A stretch of DNA of 64,000 nucleotides, from positions 1 through 64,000 of the forward strand of contig NZ_JAENIO010000004.1 in assembly GCF_016595415.1 (NCBI RefSeq), given 5' to 3'. This document shows, piece by piece, positions 16,906 to 26,634 of the stretch. This stretch comes from Roseibacillus ishigakijimensis. Lineage in GTDB: Bacteria > Verrucomicrobiota > Verrucomicrobiia > Verrucomicrobiales > Akkermansiaceae. The notes below the pieces were generated by a model. That model had not been told where the DNA came from, searched no databases, and saw only the letters and a list, made by a program, of their open reading frames with translations. How positions within the stretch are numbered: position 1 is the first letter of the stretch; every line of letters begins with the position of its first letter. The translations under genes were made by a program, and so were the position numbers.

Positions 16906-18468
16906 TTACTCCTCTTCCAACCGGATCTGTAAGTCGGAAAGGGCGTTCATGAAGTAGAGGTAGGCGTCGTAGGCGCTGGGGTAGGGTCGCAGCCGATCGT
17001 GGAAATCGCCACACTCCCCGCCCTTGGTGCTCATGTAGTAGAAGTGCTCCGCCGTCTGCATCTTGCGCCAGCGATGAAGCAGCTTGGGGCAATTCTTAGA
17101 CTTCACCAGCTCTTCCATGTTCAGGATTTTGCGCCGCGCTTCCTCCTGCATGGCATTGCCCTTCCAAGGGGAAAGATCTTTGTCCAAGTCCGCCCAAGAC
17201 GTGGGTTCATGGCAGTCGTAGATACCTGCCGAGTCAAACTCGTCGTTGGCCTCGGAAACGGTCACGAAACGGCCACCCAGTTTGGCCCACTCGCGGGGGA
17301 AGGCTTTCAAGAACTTGAAGATGCCGGTCTCTTCTTCCTGGTGATAGCCCAGGCACTCGTAGTCCATGAAGAGGTTGATAATCTCCCCGCCATTGGTCTG
17401 GCACCAGCGGGCATACTTCTCGGCGGTGAGGGGGTGCTCCGGCCAGGCGTGATTGCCAAACCGGAAGGCGATATCATCGGAGAGAATGCCATTGCGAAGG
17501 TGAACCTTCATTTCTTTCACATTGGGCGAACGATAAAGGTAGTTCGCTTCGCGTCCGTCCAAGATGCGGCCCACGGCCTCACCCAGCATGGACTCGAAGC
17601 CGAGCCCCTCCACAAAGGCGGCCAACTCGTTGTAATAGACGCAAGCGGTGTGGCGGAAGGCCTTGGGCTTGACCCCGAAAACGCTTTCGATCTTGTCCAC
17701 CTGCATCTGCACCTGCTCGGCAAACTCCTCTTTGCTGCGGTGGAAGCTGATGGAGTGGTAATAGGTCTCGGCCACAATCTCCACGCCGCCAGTGGCATGG
17801 AGCTCTTGAAAGCTCTTCAGCACGTCGGGCCGCTCCTTCTCCAATTTTTCCAGCAGCACTCCGCTGATGGAAAGAGAGATGCGGAAATTTCCCTCCCCTT
17901 CTTCAATGAGCTCCTTCATGAGCTTGTTGGCCGGGAGATAAGACTTGTCACAGATTTCGTTGAGCAGTTTGTTGTTCAGCTCGTCGTCCTCATAGTTCTC
18001 CTCATGCCCGATATCAAAGAAGCTGTAGGGCTTGAGGCGGTTGGGCTGATGGGCTTCGAAGAAAAAGCAAATGGGCTGAATGGGTGCTGGGGGGGCCGAA
18101 TCTTCCGCCGCCACCGCCACAGAGGCCTCTTTCTTCTGCTTCCGGACGGGAGCAGGTGCCGCTGCGGTAGCGACAGGGGTCGGAACGGGCTGCTCCACAG
18201 GCTCGGGCTCGGCTTCTACGACCGGCTCTTCGGCAACCGGCTCTTCGAGCACGGGAGCCGGACTCACCTCCTCGGCTAATGGAGCCGGCGCGGGGTCGGT
18301 CACCGCTGGTGCTGGAGGCTCGTCTGCAATGGGTGGGGCCGAATCAACGGACTCCGGGGCGGTTGCCTGGCTCTGCTGCTGGCTCTGGCTGGCTGGTTTT
18401 TCCTCCGGCTCATCTTTGGAGCCGCCGGAGAGCACTTGGCTCAAACGGGAGAGAAAGCTTTTCATCAT
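16906..18468 (-). CDS. GH57-family glycoside hydrolase with disordered N-terminal tail
   Basis: 520 residues from the tandem ATG at 18468. The first 16 residues (MMKSFLSRLSQVLSGG) look like an amphipathic helix. About 120 residues rich in Pro, Ala, Glu and Gln follow. The GH57 domain then begins at PICFFFEAHQPNRLKPY. GH57 landmarks are GGVEIVAETYYHSISFH (catalytic Glu region) and NLFMDYECLGYHQEE (acid/base Asp region). Family activities are alpha-amylase or glucanotransferase on alpha-glucans. It starts 8 bases after the glycosyltransferase stop, so the two are co-transcribed and probably work on glycogen or a maltodextrin. Confidence 0.85.
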   Translation of the reverse strand: MMKSFLSRLSQVLSGGSKDEPEEKPASQSQQQSQATAPESVDSAPPIADEPPAPAVTDPAPAPLAEEVSPAPVLEEPVAEEPVVEAEPEPVEQPVPTPVATAAAPAPVRKQKKEASVAVAAEDSAPPAPIQPICFFFEAHQPNRLKPYSFFDIGHEENYEDDELNNKLLNEICDKSYLPANKLMKELIEEGEGNFRISLSISGVLLEKLEKERPDVLKSFQELHATGGVEIVAETYYHSISFHRSKEEFAEQVQMQVDKIESVFGVKPKAFRHTACVYYNELAAFVEGLGFESMLGEAVGRILDGREANYLYRSPNVKEMKVHLRNGILSDDIAFRFGNHAWPEHPLTAEKYARWCQTNGGEIINLFMDYECLGYHQEEETGIFKFLKAFPREWAKLGGRFVTVSEANDEFDSAGIYDCHEPTSWADLDKDLSPWKGNAMQEEARRKILNMEELVKSKNCPKLLHRWRKMQTAEHFYYMSTKGGECGDFHDRLRPYPSAYDAYLYFMNALSDLQIRLEEE

Positions 18469-18476
18469 GGTTTTTT

Positions 18477-19829
18477 TCAGTTCTGAATTCCGAGTTGGTC
18501 GCGATAGAGTTCGATAATGCGGTCTGAGGCTGCCTCCCAAGTGCAGTTCTTCTGGTCGGCCAGAGAATGCTGGATGGCTTCTTCCCGCGCTTTGGGATCG
18601 GTGAGCAGTTCAGTGATGTGATCGGCCATCAGATTGACATCCCAGAAGTCGGCCTTCCGCGCGTGAGTCATCACTTCCGCCACTCCAGACTGCTTGGAAA
18701 TAACGGCCGGAATACCGTACTGAGCCGCTTCGATAGCAGAGAGGCCAAAGGGTTCGCTGACCGATGGCATGCAGTAGACATCCGTCATCGAGAGTAGCTT
18801 GTTCACCTTCTCCTTATTTAGGAAACCAGTGAAGTGCAGGCGATCGCCCACATCGCGGTAGGCCCCATACTCAATGAGTTCCCGCATTTTCTCTCCCGTC
18901 CCGGCCATCACGAAGTAGACTCCCGGATTCTTCTCCAAAACGCGCGCCGCAATCTCAAGAAAATAGCGCGGGCCCTTCTGTCCGGTGAGACGCCCGAGGA
19001 AAAGCACGAGTCCGTCCTTGAAGGGACTGGCACTGCGGAAGGTGTCAACCGGATCGGCCCCATTGTGAACGAAATGCACTTTGCGTGGGTCGATGCCGTA
19101 GTGCCCGGTGCAAATGGTACCGGTGTAGCGGCTCACCGGGATGATCAGGTCGGCCGCCTCCATGGCGTTCTTCTCAATATCAAAAATCCAGCCCCGGCTG
19201 TCCGGACCACCCCGGTCGTAATTCAGCGAATGGACATGGAGGACAAGCGGCTTGCCGGTGCGCTTCTTGATCTCCATCCCGGCGACAAAAGTCATCCAGT
19301 CGTGGGCGTGGACGATATCAAAGTCCATGTCCTCCGCCAGAGAGGCCGCGACTTGGGCGTAGGCCCAGACTCGCTCGCCGACATCCTCGCCGTAGAGGTT
19401 GTCGCCCTGAAACATGGCCAAGCGGTCATCGAGGCCCACCGCGCGCAACCGGTCCACCACTTTCTCCCCTGCGACCACCTTTGCCTGCTTCTCCGCCAAA
19501 ACCGCCGTGCTCTCAGCGTGTCCAGCACTCCGCTCCACCTCCTCGGGCAGGTAAGGCATGAGCCGGGAGGCCACCTCCCCCTCCACCCACTTCACATTGG
19601 CCACATCTGCCAGGCTGGCCTCCATTTTTTCCCGGTCCACGGTGCGTTCGTCCAGATTGTTGAGGCCAATGAGCTCCAACTGATCAACGAGGAATTCAGG
19701 ATCTGCCTTCGGAAGAATAAAACTCAATTCCACCCTTTGAGCCATGGCCCGACCCAATCCCAGACAAGCTATGCCCAGGCCTCCATTAATCAGCGGGGGA
19801 AATTCCCACCCCAACATCAATACCTTCAT
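18477..19829 (-). CDS. GT4/GT5-type glycosyltransferase (glycogen/starch-synthase-like)
   Basis: 450 residues. The N-terminal Rossmann half starts MKVLMLGWEFPPLINGGLG, a starch-synthase-like catalytic start, with VHAHDWMTFVAGMEIKKRTG inside. The C-terminal half has the sugar-nucleotide donor site: LFLGRLTGQKGPRYFLEIA and the E-x7-E region MPSVSEPFGLSAIEAAQYGI. This is a retaining GT-B fold. Coupling with GH57 suggests alpha-glucan synthesis or remodelling. The 162-base gap to the divergent GH31 gene carries overlapping inverted repeats (19848-19878). ADP- versus UDP-glucose use cannot be told from sequence alone. Confidence 0.85.
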   Translation of the reverse strand: MKVLMLGWEFPPLINGGLGIACLGLGRAMAQRVELSFILPKADPEFLVDQLELIGLNNLDERTVDREKMEASLADVANVKWVEGEVASRLMPYLPEEVERSAGHAESTAVLAEKQAKVVAGEKVVDRLRAVGLDDRLAMFQGDNLYGEDVGERVWAYAQVAASLAEDMDFDIVHAHDWMTFVAGMEIKKRTGKPLVLHVHSLNYDRGGPDSRGWIFDIEKNAMEAADLIIPVSRYTGTICTGHYGIDPRKVHFVHNGADPVDTFRSASPFKDGLVLFLGRLTGQKGPRYFLEIAARVLEKNPGVYFVMAGTGEKMRELIEYGAYRDVGDRLHFTGFLNKEKVNKLLSMTDVYCMPSVSEPFGLSAIEAAQYGIPAVISKQSGVAEVMTHARKADFWDVNLMADHITELLTDPKAREEAIQHSLADQKNCTWEAASDRIIELYRDQLGIQN

Positions 19830-19847
19830 CGTTTGGTGTTTTTCTAA

Positions 19848-19878
19848 TCAAGTTTTTTGGACGACAACTTGAGTCGTC
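19848..19878 (-). promoter_or_regulatory. Overlapping inverted repeats in the GT/GH31 divergent region
   Basis: GACGAC (19860-19865) pairs with GTCGTC (19873-19878) around the loop AACTTGA. That same loop (19866-19872) is complementary to TCAAGTT (19848-19854). On the minus strand, which is the leader of the glycosyltransferase starting at 19829, the two stems cannot form together. It could be an operator for a dimeric regulator or an RNA switch. There is no T run, so it is not a standard terminator. Confidence 0.4.
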
Positions 19879-19991
19879 AGCTTATCCTGTTCCAAAATCA
19901 ATTTTTTTTCGATGACTATTTTGACTAAATACCATGAGTCGATTCTCGACACTGGCGCACTGCCTGCTAAAGCCCTCTTGAAAACCTGAAA

Positions 19992-22427
19992 ATGAACAGT
20001 GAAACCAGCGACGCAGCTCTCCAGGGAGATTCCTTCGATAAGGAAAATTATTTAGCTTCCGGTAAGAAAGAAGTTCTCCACGATCTCTACCCCGGCAAGC
20101 TCACCAAGAACTTTTGCGAAGAGAATCGTTGCATTTTGCAAACCGACAACGGAGTGAAACTTGCGGTTTGCGCCCTCTCGGAAGAGATTCTCCACTTCAC
20201 CTTCGCCCCCAATGGCCACCTTGGCGACGGATTCTCCTATGCTACTCTGAGCGAGAACTTCCCGCACGCCAAAGCACCGACATTGAGCGAGGAAGGCGCG
20301 GATATTTTGCTCGCGACCTCGCGTCTCCAAGTCCGGGTTGCGGAGAAAGGCCTCCTCCTGACCATCAGCGATGAGGAGGGCCAGGTGATGAGCGAGGACG
20401 AAAAGGGCTTTCACTGGGAACCGCACAGTCGCTACGGCGGCAATATCGTGCAGCACTCCCGCCGCATCCAGCCGCGCGAAATCTTCTACGGCCTGGGTGA
20501 CAAATCCTGCCATTCCGAAATCCGCGGGCGCCGCTTCGAGCTCTGGGGATCGGACACCTACGCCTATGGAACGGAAACCGATCCTCTTTATAAAAATATA
20601 CCTTTTTTTATAGGCATTCATCACGGAAAAGCCTATGGTATTTTCTTTGATAGCACCCACCGCTCTTACTTCGACTTTGGCAAGGAGCGAGCCGATGTTT
20701 CCTCCTTCTGGGCACAGGGCGGCCTGATGAATTTCTACTACATCCATGGTCCCAGCGTGGCGGAGGTGGTGCGCCGCTTTGCGAAATTGACCGGGGTGCC
20801 CGAGCTGCCTCCCCTCTGGTCGCTGGGCTTCCACCAGTGCAAGTGGTCCTACCGCACCGAGAAGGAGCTCACCACGCTCGCCCAGGGCTTCCTCGACCAC
20901 GAGATTCCGTGCGATGCCCTCTATGTCGATATCGACTATATGGATGGCTATCGCTGCTTCACTTGGAATCTAGAGGCCTTTCCCCGCCCGGGAGAGATGA
21001 TCCGCGAGCTGGAGGGCAAGGGCTTCAAGACCGTAGCGATCATTGATCCCGGCATCAAAGTCGATCCCGGCTACTTCGTCTACGACGAGGGCATTGCGGG
21101 TGACCACTTTTGCAAAGAGATGGACGGCGATATTTACACGGGCAAGGTCTGGCCCGGAGATTGCCATTTCCCCGATTTCACCAAGCCCAGTGTGCGCGAT
21201 TGGTGGGCGGGTCTCTTCGACGGGCTCATCAAGGACGATGGCCTGGCCGGGATCTGGAATGACATGAACGAGCCCGCCGACTTCAACGACGACAAGACTT
21301 TCCCCCGCCACATCCGTCATGACTACGATGGCCACCCCTGCTCCCACCGCCGGGCCCACAATGTCTATGGCACGCAGATGATTCGGGCCACCCGGGAGGG
21401 CATTGCCCGCTTCAATGGTGGCAAGCGCCCCTTCGCCATCACCCGCTCGGCCTACGCCGGGGCCTGGCGCTATGCCTGTGCCTGGACCGGGGACAACATC
21501 TCCACCTGGGAACACCTGCGCATCGCCAACCTGCAATGCCAGCGCCTCAATCTCTCCGGCTACAGCTTCGTGGGCTCGGACATCGGCGGCTTTCTGGACC
21601 AGACCAATGGCGAGCTCTTCACGCGCTGGATTCAGCTCGGCATCTTCCACCCCTTCTGCCGGGTGCACAGCTCCGGCGAGCATGGCGACCAAGAGCCCTG
21701 GTCCTTTGGCGAGCCCTACACCTCCATCGTGCGCAAGTTTCTGGAGCTCCGCTACCGCCTGCTGCCTTACTTCTACACCACCTTCTACCAGCACATCGAG
21801 AAGGGCGACCCCATGCTGCGCCCCCTCATCTACCTCGACCACACCGATAGCGAGACCATCCACCGCGCCGACGAATTCGCCGTCGGGGACAACCTGATGG
21901 TCTGCCCGGTGCAGGAAAAAGAGGCCAAAGGGCGCTGGATGTATCTCACCAAAGGGCACTACTACAATTACTGGACCGACGAGCTGGTCTGCGGAGGAGA
22001 AGAAATCTTCTGCGAAGCGGAGCTGGACCGCATCCCGCTCTTCGTGCGTTCCGGGGCTCTCTTACCTCTCGATCCCGTGCGGCAATATTCCTGGCAAAAA
22101 GTCTCCGCCCCCCAAGAGCACCACCTCTACCTGCCAACCGAATCCTGTGGCGCGGTGGAGTCACAGCTTTACGCGGACTCCGGCGACCACTACGACTACC
22201 AGGACGGTCACTTCGCCCTCGCCACCTTCACCTGCGAGCGGGTGGCGGCCGACAAGGTCGTCCTCGCCGTGCGCCGGGAAGGCGACTTCCCCCTGCCCAA
22301 GGTCCGTCTCCATCTGCACGGCCTCACCGGGAAGCCCAAGAGCATCACGGTAGACGGCAAAAAGGTGGCGCCCGCCCTCGAATTCACCGTCCCGGCAGCC
22401 TACGAACGAATCGAGATCGAGCATTAA
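19992..22427 (+). CDS. GH31 alpha-glucosidase
   Basis: 811 residues, the usual GH31 length. The N-terminal beta-sandwich (~1-250) leads to the catalytic barrel, starting near [20 protein letters not shown]. The nucleophile Asp is in [13 protein letters not shown] and the acid/base Asp in [18 protein letters not shown]. It hydrolyses terminal alpha-linked glucose and has no signal peptide, so it is probably cytoplasmic. It is divergent from GT and GH57, which suggests one alpha-glucan locus. A local AT-rich patch lies at ~20580-20660. Its stop codon overlaps that of the convergent deoA. Confidence 0.95.
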   Translation: MNSETSDAALQGDSFDKENYLASGKKEVLHDLYPGKLTKNFCEENRCILQTDNGVKLAVCALSEEILHFTFAPNGHLGDGFSYATLSENFPHAKAPTLSEEGADILLATSRLQVRVAEKGLLLTISDEEGQVMSEDEKGFHWEPHSRYGGNIVQHSRRIQPREIFYGLGDKSCHSEIRGRRFELWGSDTYAYGTETDPLYKNIPFFIGIHHGKAYGIFFDSTHRSYFDFGKERADVSSFWAQGGLMNFYYIHGPSVAEVVRRFAKLTGVPELPPLWSLGFHQCKWSYRTEKELTTLAQGFLDHEIPCDALYVDIDYMDGYRCFTWNLEAFPRPGEMIRELEGKGFKTVAIIDPGIKVDPGYFVYDEGIAGDHFCKEMDGDIYTGKVWPGDCHFPDFTKPSVRDWWAGLFDGLIKDDGLAGIWNDMNEPADFNDDKTFPRHIRHDYDGHPCSHRRAHNVYGTQMIRATREGIARFNGGKRPFAITRSAYAGAWRYACAWTGDNISTWEHLRIANLQCQRLNLSGYSFVGSDIGGFLDQTNGELFTRWIQLGIFHPFCRVHSSGEHGDQEPWSFGEPYTSIVRKFLELRYRLLPYFYTTFYQHIEKGDPMLRPLIYLDHTDSETIHRADEFAVGDNLMVCPVQEKEAKGRWMYLTKGHYYNYWTDELVCGGEEIFCEAELDRIPLFVRSGALLPLDPVRQYSWQKVSAPQEHHLYLPTESCGAVESQLYADSGDHYDYQDGHFALATFTCERVAADKVVLAVRREGDFPLPKVRLHLHGLTGKPKSITVDGKKVAPALEFTVPAAYERIEIEH

Positions 22428-23740
22428 TCCCAGCTCACCCGCTCTCCCACTGCGGCGTCCAGCGGGAGAGCCTCAGCCCCTGTCAGGTAGGCCGCGCGCA
22501 CCTGGGCAGAAGCCTGCTCCGCACTCGCCTCATCGCGGGCGTGGACCAGACAAAGGGCCTCTCCCGCCGCCAACTCGTCACCCAAGCTCCGAAAGTCGCT
22601 GAGCCCCACGGCATAATCGATCCTGTCCTCGGCCCGACGGCGCCCCCCGCCCAACTCCACCACTGCCAACCCTAGAGCCCGGGTGTCGCATTTTTGTAAA
22701 AAGCCGCCCTCCGCCACCGTGACCTCCCGCACCACCGGAGCAGCCGGCAAGTAATGGTCCACTTTTTCCACAAAATCAGTAGGCCCGCCCAATCCTGCGA
22801 CCATTTTAGCAAAAACCTCCAGCGCTTTCCCCGTCGTCAAAGCCTTTTCCACCGCCTCACGAGCTTCCTGCACTTGCCCATAAAGACGCCCTAACACCAG
22901 CAATTCAGCAGACAACTCCATCACCACTTCGTGCAAGCGGGATCGTGTGTTGAGGCCCGACAAAAAGCATACTGCATCGCGCACCTCCACCGCATTGCCC
23001 GCCGCACCACAAAGAGGCTCATTCATATCGGTGATGAGGGCACTGGTGCGCACGCCTGCTCCATTGGCCACTCCCACAATGCTTTCCGCCAGACGGCGCG
23101 CATCCTCTTCCGTGGCCATGAAGGCCCCATTGCCCGTCTTCACATCCATCACCAAGCCCTCCAGTCCGGCTGCCAATTTTTTGGACAAAATGGAGGCCGT
23201 GATCAGGTCGATCGACTCCACCGTAGCCGTGACGTCCCGGGTGGCATAGAAGCGGCGGTCCGCCGGAGCCAGCTCGGCAGTCTGCCCGATGATGGCCACT
23301 CCACAGTCGCCCACGACTTGGCGAAAGAGAGCCTCGTCGGGTGAAGTGCGGTAGCCGGGAATACTGTCCAGCTTGTCGAGGGTGCCCCCGGTGTGGCCCA
23401 GGCCGCGACCGGAAATCATGGGCACATAGCCCCCGCAAGCCGCCACCAGGGGCCCGAGCATCAGGGAAACATTATCCCCCACCCCGCCAGTGGAATGCTT
23501 GTCGATGGCAGGACCATCCAAGCCATCCCACCGCAGCACCGTGCCCGAGTCCCGCATGCCCTCCGTCAGCGCCACCCGCTCGGCAAGAGTCATCCCCCGA
23601 AAGAAAACCGCCATCGCAAAAGCAGCGATCTGCCCTTCGGAAATGGAATCATCCCCAATGCCCCGGGCAAAAAAGGCCACTTCAGCGGGAGAGAGTTCAG
23701 CTCCATCGCGCTTCTTGCGAATGATTTCCTGCGGCAGCAT
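22424..23740 (-). CDS. deoA: Thymidine phosphorylase
   Basis: 438 residues. The N-terminal helical domain [20 protein letters not shown] is followed by the phosphate and substrate-binding signature [20 protein letters not shown] and [20 protein letters not shown], both diagnostic of pyrimidine nucleoside phosphorylases. The length fits DeoA (~440). It cleaves thymidine (and possibly uridine) to base and deoxyribose-1-phosphate for salvage. It ends tail-to-tail with GH31, sharing the TTAA at 22424-22427, and leaves no room for a separate terminator. Confidence 0.9.
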   Translation of the reverse strand: MLPQEIIRKKRDGAELSPAEVAFFARGIGDDSISEGQIAAFAMAVFFRGMTLAERVALTEGMRDSGTVLRWDGLDGPAIDKHSTGGVGDNVSLMLGPLVAACGGYVPMISGRGLGHTGGTLDKLDSIPGYRTSPDEALFRQVVGDCGVAIIGQTAELAPADRRFYATRDVTATVESIDLITASILSKKLAAGLEGLVMDVKTGNGAFMATEEDARRLAESIVGVANGAGVRTSALITDMNEPLCGAAGNAVEVRDAVCFLSGLNTRSRLHEVVMELSAELLVLGRLYGQVQEAREAVEKALTTGKALEVFAKMVAGLGGPTDFVEKVDHYLPAAPVVREVTVAEGGFLQKCDTRALGLAVVELGGGRRRAEDRIDYAVGLSDFRSLGDELAAGEALCLVHARDEASAEQASAQVRAAYLTGAEALPLDAAVGERVSWD

Positions 23741-23833
23741 ACGTCCATGCTACCCAATTCCCGGGCGCGAGAAAACCTTCAAGCTCGCCCGCAAGGCACT
23801 TTGCCTTCCCCCAAGTTTTGATAACCTCTCGCT

Positions 23834-24724
23834 ATGCGCATTCTTCTGACGGGCACGACGGGCAAGATGGGGGGCTATCTCGCCCGGCACTGGGCCCGGC
23901 AGGACCTGCTCACCCCAGGACGGGAGGAGCTCGATTTGAGCCGCCCCGAGGCCCTCGCCCGTCAATTGGACCGACTCGACTTCGACCTCGCGGTCAATCC
24001 TGCGGCCGTTGCCACCCCGGAGGGCTGCGAGCAAGAGCCAGAACTGGCCCACCGGGTCAATGCGAAAGCGCCCGCCCTCCTCGCGCGCGAATGTGCCCGT
24101 CGCGGAGTTCCCTTCGTCCACTTTTCCACCGATTACGTACTGGATGGGAGCGAGCCGGGCTTCAAGGATGAGCATGCTCCTTGCCGACCCAACAATCACT
24201 ATGGGGCGACCAAACTGGCGGGCGAAGAGGCCGTGCTGAGCCTCCATCCCAGGGCTCTCGTCGCGCGGATTTCCTGGGTCTTCGGAGCAGCCGGAGAGAG
24301 CTTTTTGGGAAAAATCATCCGCCAGGCCCGGCAAGGGGAGCCTCTGGCTGCGGTTGCCGACAAGTATTCACTGCCGACTTATGCCAAGGACCTTGCCCGG
24401 GCCATTGACGAGCTCCTCGCCCATGGCAGGCAGGGGCTCTATCACCTTACCCACCCGGCGGAGGCTCCCGTCAGCTGGCACCGCTATGCGGAGGAGGTGG
24501 TGGCCGCCCTCCACGAGGAAGGCCAATTGCCGCGACTCCTTCCGGTGACTCCGCTGCGCTTGAGCGACCTCCCGGCCCTGCGGAGCGAGCGCCCCATCCA
24601 TACTGCGATGACCCCGGCCCGTCTCTTGGCGGAAGGACACTCCCTCCGCCCCTGGGAGGAGGCGGTGCGCGCAGGCCTACGAGAGCAGCTCCCACCCTCT
24701 CCACAAAAGGGCCTCATTATCTGA
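23834..24724 (+). CDS. RmlD-like dTDP-4-dehydrorhamnose reductase family protein
   Basis: 296 residues, a short-chain dehydrogenase fold. The NAD(P)-binding start is MRILLTGTTGKMGGYLARHW; FVHFSTDYVLDGSEPGF and the Y-x3-K pair in NNHYGATKLAGEEAVL follow, as in RmlD. The length fits RmlD (~290-300). No RmlA, B or C lies nearby, so the substrate may be a different nucleotide sugar. The gene is divergent from deoA with a 93-base gap. Family is confident, exact reaction is not. Confidence 0.82.
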   Translation: MRILLTGTTGKMGGYLARHWARQDLLTPGREELDLSRPEALARQLDRLDFDLAVNPAAVATPEGCEQEPELAHRVNAKAPALLARECARRGVPFVHFSTDYVLDGSEPGFKDEHAPCRPNNHYGATKLAGEEAVLSLHPRALVARISWVFGAAGESFLGKIIRQARQGEPLAAVADKYSLPTYAKDLARAIDELLAHGRQGLYHLTHPAEAPVSWHRYAEEVVAALHEEGQLPRLLPVTPLRLSDLPALRSERPIHTAMTPARLLAEGHSLRPWEEAVRAGLREQLPPSPQKGLII

Positions 24725-24765
24725 AAACCCATTGACCGGAGACAAAGGGATGTCATTCTCACTCC

Positions 24766-25470
24766 ATGACAAGCTGCAAATGGTTAACTCTGGCTGCCGC
24801 CTCCGCACTCGTGAGCTGTGGCCAAATCACATCTTCCCTGCAGGAGCCCATCTCAAGCGAATACAGTCCTTTGGATGGCCCTAACAGCCCCCGGGTGAGA
24901 AGCCAGAGCTTCCAGCAAACTGGTCCCAGCTACGATGCCGGCGAGTGGGTCGAGACCTCGGTGCCCAACGCCACCTTTTTTAACAAGATTCCCAAAGGGA
25001 GTGCCACTGCGGACAAAGTGCTGGCCCTGGGTTCGCCACTGAAGGTGGTCTCGACGAAGGGAACTTATCTCAAGGTGGAATTGGAAGGCGGCTCCGTGGG
25101 CTACGTGCCAGCCATCATGGTGGCCGAGCCCACGAATTCCAGCGATTCCACGCCCTTCCTCCCGCCCCCGCCCAGCCAACCCCTGCAGCGCAGCAGCGGA
25201 GCCGATGAATTCGCCCCACCCAGCTTGGAGCCCGCTCCCTTGCAAGATAGCGGGGACTCCGTCATTCCGCCTCCTTCCAATTACTCCGAGAACACCGTCC
25301 CCCTGGCCCCAGAGCCCTCGCCTGAGCGCAGCCCGGGAGAGATTCTCATTCCGACCACTTCCCGCCCGGCGGAGGCCTCCCCCCAGCTGACCATTCCCGA
25401 GCCTGCAGGCACCATCCCGGCTCCTTCCGACGAGGAAATCATCGAGGAGCCGACCATCGGCATCGAGTAG
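24766..25470 (+). CDS. SH3-domain lipoprotein
   Basis: 234 residues. The N-terminal stretch ends in a lipobox (ASALVSC, Cys at residue 18), so it is probably lipid-anchored. A bacterial SH3-like domain covers ~60-125 (VLALGSPLKVVSTKGTYLKV, GSVGYVPAIMV). The remainder is a Pro/Ser/Glu-rich tail likely to be disordered. SH3 lipoproteins of this type often bind cell-wall components; no specific function is shown here. The gene follows the RmlD-like gene by 41 bases and is followed by a good terminator. Confidence 0.75.
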   Translation: MTSCKWLTLAAASALVSCGQITSSLQEPISSEYSPLDGPNSPRVRSQSFQQTGPSYDAGEWVETSVPNATFFNKIPKGSATADKVLALGSPLKVVSTKGTYLKVELEGGSVGYVPAIMVAEPTNSSDSTPFLPPPPSQPLQRSSGADEFAPPSLEPAPLQDSGDSVIPPPSNYSENTVPLAPEPSPERSPGEILIPTTSRPAEASPQLTIPEPAGTIPAPSDEEIIEEPTIGIE

Positions 25471-25497
25471 CTTTCCTCACCGGCGCATCCTTTCCCT

Positions 25498-25532
25498 CCT
25501 GCCTCCGGCCCGGCTGGTGGCAGGATTTTTTT
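25498..25532 (+). terminator. Rho-independent terminator
   Basis: CCTGCC (25498-25503) pairs with GGCAGG (25519-25524) around a GC-rich loop. One A and seven T follow directly. It lies 28 bases after the SH3 lipoprotein stop codon. Confidence 0.75.
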
Positions 25533-25605
25533 GCCCCCTTCCCCCACGACAAGACCGCCTTTACTCCATTTGGGTAGCCATTTCCTTGCAGGAATTGTCG
25601 CTGCC

Positions 25606-26598
25606 ATGCGGTATCACCAAGGTATGCTTCGGTTTTTTCTCTCTTTCCTCTCTAGCGCTGCGGTGGCCAGTGCCCAGCCCCTGAGCTTCGATACCAATCC
25701 CCTCGGTCAGGCGGATCGCCCCCTCCTGCTGCGCACCTACGCTCCCGATCCCGGGCTGGACCCAGCGGTCTTTGCCAATCACGGCCAAGCCTCACCCTCC
25801 CCCGTCTACAGCCCCAAGGACGGCCGAGACCATCCGGAGAAAGGCGACTACGAGCTCCTCAAGGTCATTCCCGGAGCGATTGCGGTCAACCACGGGCTGG
25901 CTCTCTCCTATGTTTTCGACACCACCGAGTGCCGGGTTCTCTATGCTTGGCAAGGGGGCTTTCTCGACATGTTTCCCTATTGGGGCGATGCCACCATGGG
26001 CTCCCGGCGTTCCTTTGACTACGCGCCCCGCCTGATGGGTCACCTCTTTTACCTCGCCCGCCCGGAGGAGCGTCCCAAACCCCGCTTCCTGGGCTACGAT
26101 CTCTCCGCGCAAGGTGTGCCCACCTTCCGTTACCGCCTGGGGGAAACGGCCTATGAAGAGACCATCCTGCCCAATGAGAAAGCCCTTTCCTTCAAACGAA
26201 TCGTGCGCACTGCGGGCGAGGAAAAGGAAGAAATCGTCAGCGGAGAAGTCCTCTCCCGCCATCAGGGCTTCGACCGCACGATCAAGATTGACGAGCCCAA
26301 CGAGGACGCGGGAGAGCAGGTCTTTCTCGCCTATGGCTGCGTCGCCTGTCACTCCACTGATGGCTCCGATGGCCATGGCCCGACCTTGAAGGATCTGCAC
26401 GGCAGCATGCGGGAAATTGAAGGAGGGGAGCCCGTGCTCGCGGACGACAATTACCTGCGGGAGTCCATTTTCGCCCCTAATGCCAAGACCGCGAAAGGCT
26501 TTCCGCCCAACTACATGCCTCCTTTCCAGCTTCCCGAGAAGGAGCTGGCCTCCGTCATCCTTTTCATCAAATCCGCCCGCGAAGTCGCACCCGAGTAG
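25606..26598 (+). CDS. Secreted single-haem cytochrome c-like protein
   Basis: 330 residues from the ATG at 25606; the ATG at 25624 gives a cleaner signal peptide (MLRFFLSFLSSAAVASAQ) and is equally possible. The frame is open to 25531. The central part is a PVC-type domain with no enzymatic motif that I recognise. The C-terminal ~90 residues are a cytochrome c domain: VFLAYGCVACHSTDGSDGHG (CxxCH) and a distal Met in PPNYMPPFQLPEKEL. It is periplasmic. A propeller protein that is probably its electron donor follows 36 bases downstream. Confidence 0.8.
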   Translation: MRYHQGMLRFFLSFLSSAAVASAQPLSFDTNPLGQADRPLLLRTYAPDPGLDPAVFANHGQASPSPVYSPKDGRDHPEKGDYELLKVIPGAIAVNHGLALSYVFDTTECRVLYAWQGGFLDMFPYWGDATMGSRRSFDYAPRLMGHLFYLARPEERPKPRFLGYDLSAQGVPTFRYRLGETAYEETILPNEKALSFKRIVRTAGEEKEEIVSGEVLSRHQGFDRTIKIDEPNEDAGEQVFLAYGCVACHSTDGSDGHGPTLKDLHGSMREIEGGEPVLADDNYLRESIFAPNAKTAKGFPPNYMPPFQLPEKELASVILFIKSAREVAPE

Positions 26599-26634
26599 AT
26601 TTCACCTCTTTTCCACCACCCCTTTTCAACGATC

